A stretch of 64,000 bases of DNA from Rutidosis leptorrhynchoides (GCF_046630445.1 NC_092334.1:106512501-106576500), one strand, 5' to 3'. Positions 34,110 to 45,187 are shown, numbered from the stretch's first letter. Notes: generated from the letters alone by a model not told the origin. Made by a program: numbers and translations.

Positions 34110-37100
34110 TCAGTGACCACCAGGATTACGATTCCAAGACAAATATGATGGATCTCCAAGTCGCCTGAGGCAGAGTAAACGAACAAATTAGTATTAGTAT
34201 CCTCCATTACAACACACTATAATGATCAAATACTTGATATTAAAGATAATATTTTTAGATTTATAAAACTGCGTTGATGAGTAAATATTTTTAGATTCAC
34301 AATAATGTTGTTGACATATACATATCGTTAAAATTTGAGATGAAAATTTCACCATTTGACAGTTATTAATGAAGATTTTGTTGTTTGCATATACATATCG
34401 TTAAAAAATATTTCAAACATGGATATATGGCACAAAATCTAACTCAAGAAAATAAATTTTTTTTTACCTAACTTTGACTGACTTAAACCCGACTCTGACC
34501 AGACTTTTTAGCGCTGGCCGACATTTAGGGCGTTTTTGGGCGAGTCGAGACGGGCTAGTCCCAAAATGAGGGATGGCAGTGGATGTCCGATCCATCGGAT
34601 ATCCATCCGATCCGATCCATTTAAATTGATATGGATGATCTAAATGGATGATAAACGGATACGGATATCGATACGGATATGGATGATGTGAAAAACTAGA
34701 GGATCGGATATGGATGACATTTAATCATCCACGGATATATCATTTATCACCCGAAATACATATATACATATAAATATATACATATTTACTTTAATATATG
34801 CATACACATTTACATATCCTTATACACGTACATATAGATTATGAAGATACAACTATGTGAATAGTATTAAATTCATATATATTACATAGCATTGTTAATT
34901 ATACTCTGATGATTTCATTTCATAATAGGAATATCTTTAGAAAAACAAACATCCAATGGATATCCATTAACCCGCTTAATCCAACGAATATGGATATGGA
35001 TGGATGAATTTTATTTAAATGGATATGGATATGGATATGAATATGAATATGGATTTTAAAATTAAAAGGATATGAATATGGGATCACCCAATCCATTGCC
35101 ATCCCTAGACGCGTCGGCCGACTTTTACAACATTGCTCATGAGCAAGATCATTTTCAATGTTCAATATCATCAACGGTTATGATACTTGGCAGACTATGA
35201 AAACCAAGATGGCGATATCGGTTAATATAAAAAAAGTCATAAATTACCTTGGCTTAACCAGATATATAATGGTGAAGGTAATAGCAAGTACGAAGCACAA
35301 ACCACCAACAGAAAGATAAGCAATGCCAATGAAATTGTTCTTTCCACCAAGCCAGCTTGTTGTTGATAGCACAAATTTCTTCTTGCCATTGAAACTGTAG
35401 GTATTATAATTATTTTGCAGAACCACAAGTATCGTGTCACCAACCTGCAGATCCATATCTATCTTCCCATACAACTTCCTAAAAGTTGGAAGAGCTGCCG
35501 TCCGCATCCATACAATAAGATCTTCCTGATCGCTTAGCTATATATACCCAACAATCAACAAACAAATTTCGTGACGGCTACTAGTAATTATCATAATCCC
35601 TCTAAGGGTGAGTTTGTTTACCTCTTGTAATTGAATGGTTCAGCGCTGACCTTTAAATGACATATGATGCTAAATGGTTTAGCATTTTAGTGTTGGAGTT
35701 AATCCGTTAAAAAAGACGCCATCTCACATCGGAAGTTGGAAAGAAATATTGCCGGTGTATAAGCTTATGGGAACCTCCTTCTATCATTAATTGATTTTAG
35801 AGTACTAAGGGACTCATGTGCTTATAAGTTAGACATGTTGTTGGGCTATAGCAATCCTACATTTAGTGCTGAACCATTAAGAGTTGAAGCACTTTCTTAA
35901 CCATTAAGCACCTAAATTTTCAGGAATATCATCCTTGAATTATATCAAAAAACTTATTGAATTTTTGTTCATTTAAAAAAGGTTAACAAGGTAATCTTAT
36001 TTCATTAATATTGTTCATGATTATCAATTAGATATTTGTCATCAGAATCAAGTTCATCTAGAACCACTTAACCATTCAGCGTTAATCATTTTGTTTTATC
36101 AAACGCACCATAAATCAACAATAAATAGTTAAGAGACTTACTGCAATGGATTCGTTGAGATGGGCACCACCAATAAGAGTTCCGTTTTGGAAATTTTTAG
36201 GGAAGACATCTTTGCCAAACTTATGATCCCTATCACTTTTCCATGAAATTCCTTTCTTTATTACAGGCAATTGCTGATTTTTATTCGCAGTGAAGGTAAA
36301 AGTATCGTTGAACATACTCCAGGCTACAAGCCCACAAGGCACAATCGACGAGCCATTTAGTGACTTGTCTTCAGGCTTACAATCTTTTACCTCATTCTCA
36401 CCACTCCGGCTTCTCAATTGCTGATCACTTCTGCTTTTAACATACCTGAAAAAAGAAATGCCGCATGTCTTATACAGTAAATTAGGACATTATCATTGAA
36501 ATAGCCGTTTTAAATTGTTAACCGAAGAGTTGCGTACAGTTGTCAATCACTCAAAACTTGCAATTACAAATAGTAACGTACCTTCTGTGATTCTGATAAA
36601 AGTTATCAAGCTGATAATACACATAAATAGGCTTCTTCATACGTTTATACACCTATATTACAATAATCAATAGCAATGTCAACACAACTAAACATTCGAA
36701 ACTCATCCCCATAATAACGTTGTATCAGATCATCATTACCGTAAAGGTTATATTGCAGGTTTTATTCGCGTCCGATTGTATAAACCGGACCTTATCACTT
36801 CTTGAATGTCCCCATGGTGCGCAACTATCGTCATAACGTTTAACAATTTCAACAACCTAATCAAACACAAGTAAAAAATTATGTGATAAATCAAATTTAA
36901 ATTAAAAAAGTTAAAAACAACAATAATTAAGTACACTTGATGCATACATCTCTGGAAGCAAAGAGGGATGCAAGTCCAATCGGTACGAATACTATAGTCA
37001 CAAGCATGAATGCTGAAATCACCTGCAATATGAATCATAAACCCTAACTATAATCAGGTTATTCAATTGAACTCAATTGCTAAAATAAATATAATTAATT

Positions 37101-37381
37101 TGTTGATAGTTACCCATCTTGGGGTCAGAATTGGTTTACAGGCTGGTAATTCCTGCTGCGTAAACCTAGAATCTAGAATCAGAAAAGTATATTTTCAGTT
37201 TAATTTTTAATTATGATGACAGAAAGATATAGATACAGATATAGATATATATATATATTATGATTGAATAAAGTAAAAGAAAGAATGATCTACATTTAGG
37301 TCGTTTTGAATTTCTTCTAGGAACAGATGAATCGAGGGACTCAGCTGACGTGGAATTCATCGGAGCCGTTGCATTACTCAT
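34110..37381 (-). CDS. ALIS: ALA-interacting subunit, CDC50/LEM3 family (eight exons, 352 aa)
   Basis: Minus-strand exons 37381-37294, 37172-37114, 37022-36948, 36856-36740, 36652-36582, 36445-36142, 35537-35248 and 34164-34110 join in frame at GT-AG introns, giving 352 residues, the usual ALIS length. CDC50 proteins are the beta subunits of P4-ATPase phospholipid flippases, needed for their exit from the ER and activity. Visible features: N-terminal cytosolic KRPKYSRFTQQELPACKP; TM1 at about 50-71 (VISAFMLVTIVFVPIGL); a luminal domain with DNFYQNHRRYVKSR, PCGLVAWSMFNDT and FPKNFQNGTL; WMRTAALPTFRKLYGKI; YNTYSF and TTSWLGGKN; TM2 at about 307-331; C-terminal RLGDPSYLSWNRNPGGH. The last intron (34165-35247) and the one at 35538-36141 hold transposon insertions. 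A GACG-rich short repeat lies in the 5' leader (about 37395-37442). Confidence 0.95.
34569..35106. mobile_element. hAT-like MITE in the last ALIS intron
   Basis: Imperfect terminal repeats AGGGATGGCAGTGGAT at the left and, reversed, AGGGATGGCAATGGAT at the right. The interior is rich in GGATATGGAT-type repeats. An 8-bp duplication expected for hAT is not visible (CCAAAATG against AGACGCGT), so flanks may have decayed. Confidence 0.5.
35607..36109. mobile_element. MITE in ALIS intron, interrupted by a TRIM-like solo LTR
   Basis: Left GGTGAGTTTGTTTA and right, reversed, GGTGCGTTTGATAA form imperfect inverted termini. Internal arms (TGGTTCAGCGCTGA and CTTAACCATTCAGCG) also pair. The solo LTR at 35691-35861 splits it. 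Confidence 0.5.
35691..35861 (+). mobile_element. TRIM-like solo LTR, 171 bp
   Basis: Starts TGTTGGAG, carries the CACATCGG motif common in plant TRIM/SMART LTRs and a TATAAG box, and ends TCCTACA. Flanked by perfect TTTAG duplications (35686-35690 and 35862-35866). The plus orientation is opposite to ALIS. Confidence 0.75.
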
Positions 37382-37595
37382 CGGAAAGTGAACGACGGAG
37401 GGAAACGACAGAAGGACGGACGGACGGACGTACGGACGACGGAGAAAACGTGGGGCTCCTTTTTTTTTGTTATTGTTATTTTCTGTGACTTGATATCTAC
37501 TCTTGCTTGACCTTCAATTTAATTCGAATCATATGTCTGTTTTGTATGTCTTCACGGGCCCGGCAACTCATAACATAACAATAATTAATATTTAA

Positions 37596-37630
37596 CTAGT
37601 TTTTTGGCCCGCGCTATCGCTGCGGGTTGG
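37596..37630 (-). mobile_element. Helitron-like 3' terminus (second)
   Basis: The minus strand reads a hairpin CCCGCAGCGATAGCGCGGG, then CCAAAAAA, then CTAG followed by T. This is a good match to a Helitron 3' end. The 5' end was not identified. The palindrome could alternatively be another MITE end. Confidence 0.5.
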
Positions 37631-37878
37631 TTTCGAAAAAAAAATAAATAAATAAATAAAGTACTGTAGCTACAGTAGCAGATATTCGGGTCGTGTTGGT
37701 GGAGCGGGTCAGGGGATCCGGATGGTATTGGGTTAGTGGTTTGAGTAATCATGTTTTGAAGGGAAAAAAAAAGGTTACTATTTACGGATGGTGTCAACCA
37801 ATCATAGGTTGACACCATTTACTACAATTTATATATATAAAAATATTTAATAATTTAATAATAATAACAATAACATAA

Positions 37879-37996
37879 GGGGGATGATTCTCACACACAC
37901 TTTTTTGATCCTCACACACCAATTGAATATTATTAGAAGAGCAAAATGTTAAAATAGGTGTGTGAGGATCAAAAAAATGTGTGAGAATCATCCCCC
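37879..37996. mobile_element. MULE-type MITE, 118 bp
   Basis: Long terminal inverted repeats of about 43 bp (GGGGGATGATTCTCACACAC inward from the left and its complement at the right, interrupted by small differences). A perfect 9-bp duplication ATAACATAA lies at 37870-37878 and 37997-38005. The 9-bp length points to the Mutator superfamily. Confidence 0.85.
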
Positions 37997-38001
37997 ATAA
38001 C

Positions 38002-38002
<1 letters not shown>

Positions 38003-38065
<63 letters not shown>
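38003..38065. repeat. (TAA)n microsatellite
   Basis: About 63 bp of TAA units next to the MULE-type MITE. Confidence 0.95.
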
Positions 38066-38066
<1 letters not shown>

Positions 38067-39100
38067 GTTATATATTTTATATATCAAATGATTTTAAGAG
38101 ATCAAAATTTTATAGAAATTTAAGAAAACATATGTCAAATTGATATAGTGATATATTGATATATATATATTAAACTACTTTTGGGACTGATTGAGTTCAG
38201 TCTGCTACCAGATAAAACTAAATTTGTGTACAGATAGAACTTAGTCTGCCACAGATTGAGCTCAGTCTGTACAGACTTATATTTTAGATGCATATGTTTG
38301 ATGCATCTTTAAAAAAGCAAAAAAGTCTATAGCGAAAAGTAAAATTGTAGATCTGTTAAGATTCATCTCGTAAATCTATTTGCAAAGTTTCATATTTTAA
38401 CTCTTAGATTTGAACTCGAATTCGTAAGTCAAAAATTGGGGGGAAATAGTCAACAATTTCTTCATAATTCAAATTCGAAACCTATATGATGTTTCAGGTT
38501 ATAATGACCATTGGTGAGCATTATGAATATGATTTTAAACAATCGATCATCTAGATTTTATTTTTTTGAATTTTGAGTTCATATGAACAATATTTGGTTT
38601 GTTCATCGTTGAATCTCTTAAATTGCTGGTGTTTTTTGTTTGAATCATTCACAAGAATGCTTCATCGCAACATATAGATTAATAACAAATATAATATGAA
38701 CACATATATATACTATTAAATCAAACCAAATTAAGGAAAGCTCAAGAATTCTACGGAAGTTGTTCTCTAACTCTCTTTGTGTTTTGATGATAACAAATAT
38801 AATATGAATATGCATATACTATTAAATCAAACAATGCAGGAGCGTTAAATAAAACAATTATTGTTTGTCAGATCCATATGTGTTATATGACTAACAAATA
38901 TAAAAAATATGGAAAATACTTTTCTTTGAAATTCATGATGGTGAGAAATCTATGATCGTGAATACATATGTCTCTTTAGTAGTCCACACTAGACTTCAAG
39001 TAATGTCAATTATATGTTATTCAAGTTTCAAACAACCCATTAAGAACAAATACACACAACATTTATTTGTTTTGCTCTCTGTTAACTAAAAGTAATCAAT
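38066..39100. other. No gene seen
   Basis: AT-rich intergenic DNA. A short local repeat of the words TCAGTCTG near 38200-38270 is the only pattern. No coding or RNA gene recognised. Confidence 0.5.
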
Positions 39101-39105
39101 ATTGA

Positions 39106-39441
39106 GTTGTAGCTCAGTTGTTAGTGACCTGCTTCTCTTAACGAGAGGTCACGAGTTCAATTTCGCTGGGCTACAATATTACACTCAATGATATCCTTGA
39201 CCCGAAGTATCCACTTAGGTCGCCTTTCGCTTAGTGCGGGGGCAGCGGGGAGGGGTGTTTTATCGATCATGCCCTCAGATTGGTCTGAGTTTCTTCCAGG
39301 ACAGTAGTTAGGGGCGGGTTACTTAGATTGATTGTTTTTCGTAATGCATATCAAAATTTGTTATCTCAAACAGATTGGTCCGGGTTTCCTCCAGGAAAAC
39401 AAACACAGTTTTAATTATTTTTCGTAATGCATATCAAAATG
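39106..39441 (+). mobile_element. tRNA-derived SINE with duplicated 3' part
   Basis: The head GTTGTAGCTCAGTTGTTAG fits an A box and AGGTCACGAGTTCAATTTC a B box, spaced as in a tRNA. A GC-richer body (about 39185-39330) follows. TTTTTCGTAATGCATATC ends the body near 39338-39358 and occurs again at 39419-39437, after a second GATTGGTCYGRGTTTC block, suggesting a partial tandem duplication of the SINE 3' part. It is not a functional tRNA gene because the acceptor stem and 3' portion do not close into a standard tRNA. Confidence 0.6.
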
Positions 39442-39649
39442 AAATAGCAAATTTAATTCCTTTATGACCAATGACAAAATAATTAATTAAGAACTACTTG
39501 AGAGAAAACTGCGTTTGTTTTCCTTTTTGTAAAATCAAATCAAGATGGAATAAAACCATTAGTTACTTTCAATACCATATTATGCTTTTGTAAGTTGCGG
39601 CTGCCGTCGAGAAACATATATGAAATCATTTGATTTAATTTTATTAAGC

Positions 39650-40102
39650 TAGATCTTATCCTCAATTGTATTTATTAACCACCAACGCCAACTTTCTTTA
39701 CCAAAGGCACATTGGTTCCGAAGGTGCCAAATCATGTATCCACTCGTCCACTCGATTGTTTTGCTAAATTCTTTTACTCCTCAATGAATCAATCCCTTGA
39801 TCTGAACCACAAAAGATTTCATTTAGGATAAGATTTGTCATGTTACTCATATCCCACCACTTATAGACTTGATCCCAAATGTCCATGGAAACTTAGAAAA
39901 AAATATGAGTGTGCTTCACCAATTCTATAACTTCACTACACATGGGACAAATGATCGTATCTAAATCAATGCCTATATTATCAAGTTCAACTCTAACCAT
40001 CAATCTCTTTCTTGAAGCCCGTCATACAAAGATACATACCTTAAGAGGAACAAGAGGGTTCCGTTCGATTCCAACTTTAGGCGCGTTGCCTTGTATGGAT
40101 AG
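39650..40102 (-). pseudogene. LINE reverse transcriptase C-terminal (zf-RVT) fragment, first part
   Basis: The minus strand encodes pieces typical of the zinc-finger region after LINE RT: a DNIGID-type segment, a Cys pair MCSEV, KHTHIFF and a WDQVYKWWD-like segment, with breaks. It is cut by element C at the GATAG site and resumes at 53198. Confidence 0.6.
40098..40102. repeat. Target site duplication of element C, left
   Basis: GATAG, matched exactly by 53198-53202. Confidence 0.93.
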
Positions 40103-43100
40103 TGTAGTGACCCGAACTTTTCCATGTTTATATATATTAATTGAGATTGATATTTACATGATTAAATGTTTCCAACATGTTAAGCAATCAAACTTGTTAA
40201 GACTTGATTAATTGAAATATGTTTCATATAGACAATTGACCACCCAAGTTGATCGGTGATTCACGAACGTTAAAACTTGTAAAAACTATATGATGACATA
40301 TATATGGATATATATATATAGTTAACATGATACTATGATAAGAAAACATATCATAAAGTATGTTAACAATGAACTACATATGTAAAAACAAGACTACTAA
40401 CTTAATGATTTTTAAACGAGACATATATGTAACGATTATCGTTGTAAAGACATTTAATGTATATATATCATATTAAGAGATATTCATACATGATAATATC
40501 ATGATAATATAATAATTTAAAATCTCATTTGATATTATAAACATTGGGTTAACAACATTTAACAAGATCGTTAACCTAAAGGTTTCAAAACAACACTTAC
40601 ATGTAACGACTAACGATGACTTAACGACTCAGTTAAAATGTATATACATGTAGTGTTTTAATATGTATTTATACACTTTTGAAAGACTTCAATACACTTA
40701 TCAAAATACTTCTACTTAACAAAAATGCTTACAATTACATCCTCGTTCAGTTTCAACAACAATTCTACTCGTATGCACCCGTATTCGTACTCGTACAATA
40801 CACAGCTTTTAGATGTATGTACTATTGGTATATACACTCCAATGATCAGCTCTTAGCAGCCCATGTGAGTCACCTAACACATGTGGGAACCATCATTTGG
40901 CAACTAGCATGAAATATCTCATAAAATTACAAAAATATGAGTAATCATTCATGACTTATTTACATGAAAACAAAATTACATATCCTTTATATCTAATCCA
41001 TACACCAACGACCAAAAACACCTACAAACACTTTCATTCTTCAATTTTCTTCATCCAATTGATCTCTCTCAAGTTCTATCTTCAAGTTCTAAGTGTTCTT
41101 CATAAATTCCAAAAGTTCTAGTTTCATAAAATCAAGAATACTTTCAAGTTTGCTAGCTCACTTCCAATCTTGTAAGGTGATCATCCAACCTCAAGAAATC
41201 TTTGTTTCTTACAGTAGGTTATCATTCTAATACAAGGTAATAATCATATTCAAACTTTGGTTCAATTTCTATAACTATAACAATCTTATTTCAAGTGATG
41301 ATCTTACTTGAACTTGTTTTCGTGTCATGATTCTGCTTCAAGAACTTCGAGCCATCCAAGGATCCATTGAAGCTAGATCCATTTTTCTCTTTTCCAGTAG
41401 GTTTATCCAAGGAAATTAAGGTAGTAATGATGTTCATAACATCATTCGATTCATACATATAAAGCTATCTTATTCGAAGGTTTAAACTTGTAATCACTAG
41501 AACATAGTTTAGTTAATTCTAAACTTGTTCGCAAACAAAAGTTAATCCTTCTAACTTGACTTTTAAAATCAACTAAACACATGTTCTATATCTATATGAT
41601 ATGCTAACTTAATGATTTAAAACCTGGAAACACGAAAAACACCGTAAAACCGGATTTACGCCGTCGTAGTAACACCGCGGGCTGTTTTGGGTTAGTTAAT
41701 TAAAAACTATGATAAACTTTGATTTAAAAGTTGTTATTCTGAGAAAATGATTTTTATTATGAACATGAAACTATATCCAAAAATTATGGTTAAACTCAAA
41801 GTGGAAGTATGTTTTCTAAAATGGTCATCTAGACGTCGTTCTTTCGACTGAAATGACTACCTTTACAAAAACGACTTGTAACTTATTTTTCCGACTATAA
41901 ACCTATACTTTTTCTGTTTAGATTCATAAAATAGAGTTCAATATGAAACCATAGCAATTTGATTCACTCAAAACGGATTTAAAATGAAGAAGTTATGGGT
42001 AAAACAAGATTGGATAATTTTTCTCATTTTAGCTACGTGAAAATTGGTAACAAATCTATTCCAACCATAACTTAATCAACTTGTATTGTATATTATGTAA
42101 TCTTGAGATACCATAGACACGTATACAATGTTTCGACCTATCATGTCAACACATCTATATATATTTCGGAACAACCATAGACACTCTATATGTGAATGTT
42201 GGAGTTAGCTATACAGGGTTGAGGTTGATTCCAAAATATATATAGTTTGAGTTGTGATCAATACTGAGATACGTATACACTGGGTCGTGGATTGATTCAA
42301 GATAATATTTATCGATTTATTTCTGTACATCTAACTGTGGACAACTAGTTATAGGTTACTAACGAGGACAGCTGACTTAATAAACTTAAAACATCAAAAT
42401 ATATTAAAAGTGTTGTAAATATATTTTGAACATACTTTAATATATATGTATATATTGTTATAGGTTCGTGAATCAACAGTGGCCAAGTCTTACTTCCCGA
42501 CGAAGTAAAAATCTGTGAAAGTGAGTTATAGTCCCACTTTTAAAATCTAATATTTTTGGGATGAGAATACATGCAGGTTTTATAAATGATTTACAAAATA
42601 GACACAAGTACGTGAAACTACATTCTATGGTTGAATTATCGAAATCGAATATGCCCCTTTTTATTAAGTCTGGTAATCTAAGAATTAGGGAACAGACACC
42701 CTAATTGACGCGAATCCTAAAGATAGATCTATTGGGCCTAACAAACCCCATCCAAAGTACCGGATGCTTTAGTACTTCGAAATTTATATCATATCCGAAG
42801 GGTGTCCCGGAATGATGGGGATATTCTTATATATGCATCTTGTTATTGTCGGTTACCAGGTGTTCACCATATGAATGATTTTTATCTCTATGTATGGGAT
42901 GTGTATTGAAATATGAAATCTTGTGGTCTATTATTATGATTTGATATATATATAGGTTAAACCTATAACTCACCAACATTTTTGTTGACGTTTTAAGCAT
43001 GTTTATTCTCAGGTGATTATTAAGAGCTTCCGCTGTCACATACTTAAATAAGGACGAGATTTGGAGTCCATGCTTGTATGATATTGTGTAAAACTGCATT

Positions 43101-43355
43101 CAAGAAACTTATTTTGTTGTAACATATTTGTATTGTAAACCATTATGTAATGGTCGTGTGTAAATAGGATATTTTAGATTATCATTATTTGATAATCTAC
43201 GTAAAGCTTTTTAAACCTTTATTTATGAAATAAAGGTTATGGTTTGTTTTAAAAATGAATGCAGTCTTTTAAAAACGTCTCATATAGAGGTCAAAACCTC
43301 GCAACGAAATCAATTAATATGGAACGTTTTTAATCAATAAGAACGGGACATTTCA
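40103..43355 (+). repeat. 5' LTR of element C
   Basis: 3253 bp, from TGTAGTGACCCGAAC to GGGACATTTCA. The conserved block AGCATGTTTATTCTCAGGT is at about 42996-43014. No gene inside. Confidence 0.95.
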
Positions 43356-43357
43356 GT

Positions 43358-43369
43358 TGGTATCCGAGC
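43358..43369 (+). other. Primer binding site of element C
   Basis: TGGTATCCGAGC, the same one-base variant as in element B, two bases after the LTR. Confidence 0.87.
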
Positions 43370-43564
43370 GTTGGTCTTAGAGAACCAGAAAATTTTCATT
43401 AGTGTGTCTTATCGAGTTTGTTAGGATGCATTAGTGAGTCTGGACTTCGACCGTGTTTTCTTTAAAAATGATTGCTTAACATTTTTGTTGGAAACTATAT
43501 ATTTTTAACATATGAATATTATGTGATATATTAATCTCTTAACGTGTTTGATATTATGTGATAG

Positions 43565-44179
43565 ATGTCTACCTCTAGAACAAGTCCCATTGACTCACCT
43601 AATAATAATGAAGAGTCAAATGTAAATTGGAATGATTTGTGGACTGATTCACAAGTTCCCGAAGAGGAACCGGAAGAAGAGTCGGAACCGGAAGAAGAAT
43701 CGGAACCGGAAGAAGAATCGGAACCGGATGAAGAAATAGAACCGGTGGGGGAAATAATAAAACGGTTAAGTAAAAGAAAATCCTCAACCAACCGACCAAA
43801 GTTAATTATGGTCAATGGTGTTTCCGCCAAGGAAGCAAAATATTGGGAGGATTACCAATTCTCCGATGAATCGGATTCCGACGAGAATTCCGATGATGTT
43901 ATAGAAATTACCCCAACTGAATTTAAAAAGGCAAAAGAAAATAATAAGGGAAAGGGCATAAAAATAGAGAAATCTAATTCCAACCCCGATGAACTTTATA
44001 TGTATCGTCAACCCCCGAAGTCCTTAAGTTGTAACAATGACCCGGGAACCTCTAAACCACCAGGTTTTTCTAAACCAATGTGGACAACGACGGCTCGTAT
44101 TAGGGGAACATCATATATCCCTAGAAACTTGGCAAAACGAACCAAAACCGAAGAAGAAGAAACGAGCGAGTCGGAATAA
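43565..44179 (+). CDS. Acidic accessory ORF1 of element C (204 aa)
   Basis: The intact equivalent of the element B frame at 23215-23829, starting 195 bases after the primer site. It has the same length and the same blocks: Glu/Pro/Ser repeats at about 32-60, a basic IIKRLSKRKS patch, FSDESDSDENSDD, a Lys-rich segment and an acidic tail. The visible differences from B are S/L at 25, R/K at 79, S/P in EIT(S/P)TEF, R/G in NDP(R/G)TS and two in the MW(K/T)T(M/T) segment. Being first after the leader, it is best placed for translation from the genomic transcript. No known domain. The stop is 136 bases before the F-box start. Confidence 0.77.
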   Translation: MSTSRTSPIDSPNNNEESNVNWNDLWTDSQVPEEEPEEESEPEEESEPEEESEPDEEIEPVGEIIKRLSKRKSSTNRPKLIMVNGVSAKEAKYWEDYQFSDESDSDENSDDVIEITPTEFKKAKENNKGKGIKIEKSNSNPDELYMYRQPPKSLSCNNDPGTSKPPGFSKPMWTTTARIRGTSYIPRNLAKRTKTEEEETSESE

Positions 44180-44315
44180 GATAGTTGTATTCGTGTGGTG
44201 TAATATATGTAATATAGTGTTCTTATGCTTTATGATATATGTAAAAATTGCTTGTATTAATAAGTATTTTTTTATGAAACTAACTCTTGTCTATTTTACA
44301 GTTTAAAAACACAAA

Positions 44316-44999
44316 ATGGATAGACAACCCAATATTTTAAGAGACCTACCCGGAGACATGATTGATGAAATCTTGTCTAGAGTCGGCCAGAATTCTTCGG
44401 CACAACTATTTAAGGCGAGATCAGTTTGTAAGACATTCGAAGAACGTTCCAAAAATGTCTTGGTTTATAAGAGACTTTCGTTTGAAAGATGGGGGATATC
44501 ACATTGGGAAACCCATAAGTTACGATGTGTTTACTTTGACGCATATATTGCGGGGAACCCAAATGCTATTTTACGCAACGGGTTAAGAAATTATTTTGAC
44601 TCAATATATCCGAATATTGGACTTCGTGATTTAGAAAAAGCGGCTAACATGCAACATAAAGAAGCATGTTATGCTTACGGATTAGTAATGTTCGCTTCTC
44701 ACCAAAGTGAGAACAAGAACATCGGGCTACAACTATTAAACAAAACGTTTCCACAAGTGACGGAGTCGGTAATTGGGGTAAGAAATGAGGTTTTTAGATT
44801 ATTACGGGACTGTTGGACATTACGTAACCCTCGTCCCTTTGATGACGTTACAACACGCTGTCTTATCAACGGCCATAACGGTTATGTTGCACAAGACCAA
44901 GGATGGGAAGTAGTCCTAGTAAAACCAGAATGCATGACTTGTTTCTGGACGTATGAATTACGTGTCTTTATTGCCTTTGCCGAACGACTTGTGTACTAG
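44316..44999 (+). CDS. F-box/SEL1-like accessory protein of element C (227 aa)
   Basis: Same architecture as 22394-23077: an F-box at residues 8-54 (LPGDMIDEILSRVG, LFKARSVCKTFEERS) and a SEL1-like segment at 84-143. Seven residues differ from element B (A/V at 48, I/T at 66, V/I at 97, K/T at 179, H/R at 181, P/A at 192, I/V at 200), none in the N-terminal F-box core. The frame ends at TAG 44997-44999, followed by about 190 bases to the internal PPT-like motif. In the cell it would be expected to bind a SKP1-type adaptor. The substrate region would be the SEL1-like part and C-terminus; both roles are inferred from the family. How a second cistron is translated is not evident. Confidence 0.85.
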   Translation: MDRQPNILRDLPGDMIDEILSRVGQNSSAQLFKARSVCKTFEERSKNVLVYKRLSFERWGISHWETHKLRCVYFDAYIAGNPNAILRNGLRNYFDSIYPNIGLRDLEKAANMQHKEACYAYGLVMFASHQSENKNIGLQLLNKTFPQVTESVIGVRNEVFRLLRDCWTLRNPRPFDDVTTRCLINGHNGYVAQDQGWEVVLVKPECMTCFWTYELRVFIAFAERLVY

Positions 45000-45187
45000 C
45001 TAGAATTGTCTTCACAACTATCTTGTATCAAAGTTATTGTGTGCTATATTTCATGCTTTATGTAAAATAAGCGGTATTGTAAGTTTGTAAAATATTGTAT
45101 AAAAGTTTGAACGCGAAATATTATTACAATCAGTTTTTCATATAGAATTGTAGTAGTTGAATTGTATATTAGCTACTAAGTATGAAC

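Noticed and set aside
39106-39180. Possible tRNA gene
   Set aside because: It has A- and B-box-like words but no proper acceptor stem pairing, and a longer repeat body follows, so a SINE is more likely.
40679-40912. 77-residue frame in the LTR of C, repeated at 50523-50756 and, on the minus strand, at 25849-26082
   Set aside because: It is open in several LTR copies because they are nearly identical, but has no domain or coding signature and lies in the LTR; kept as LTR sequence.
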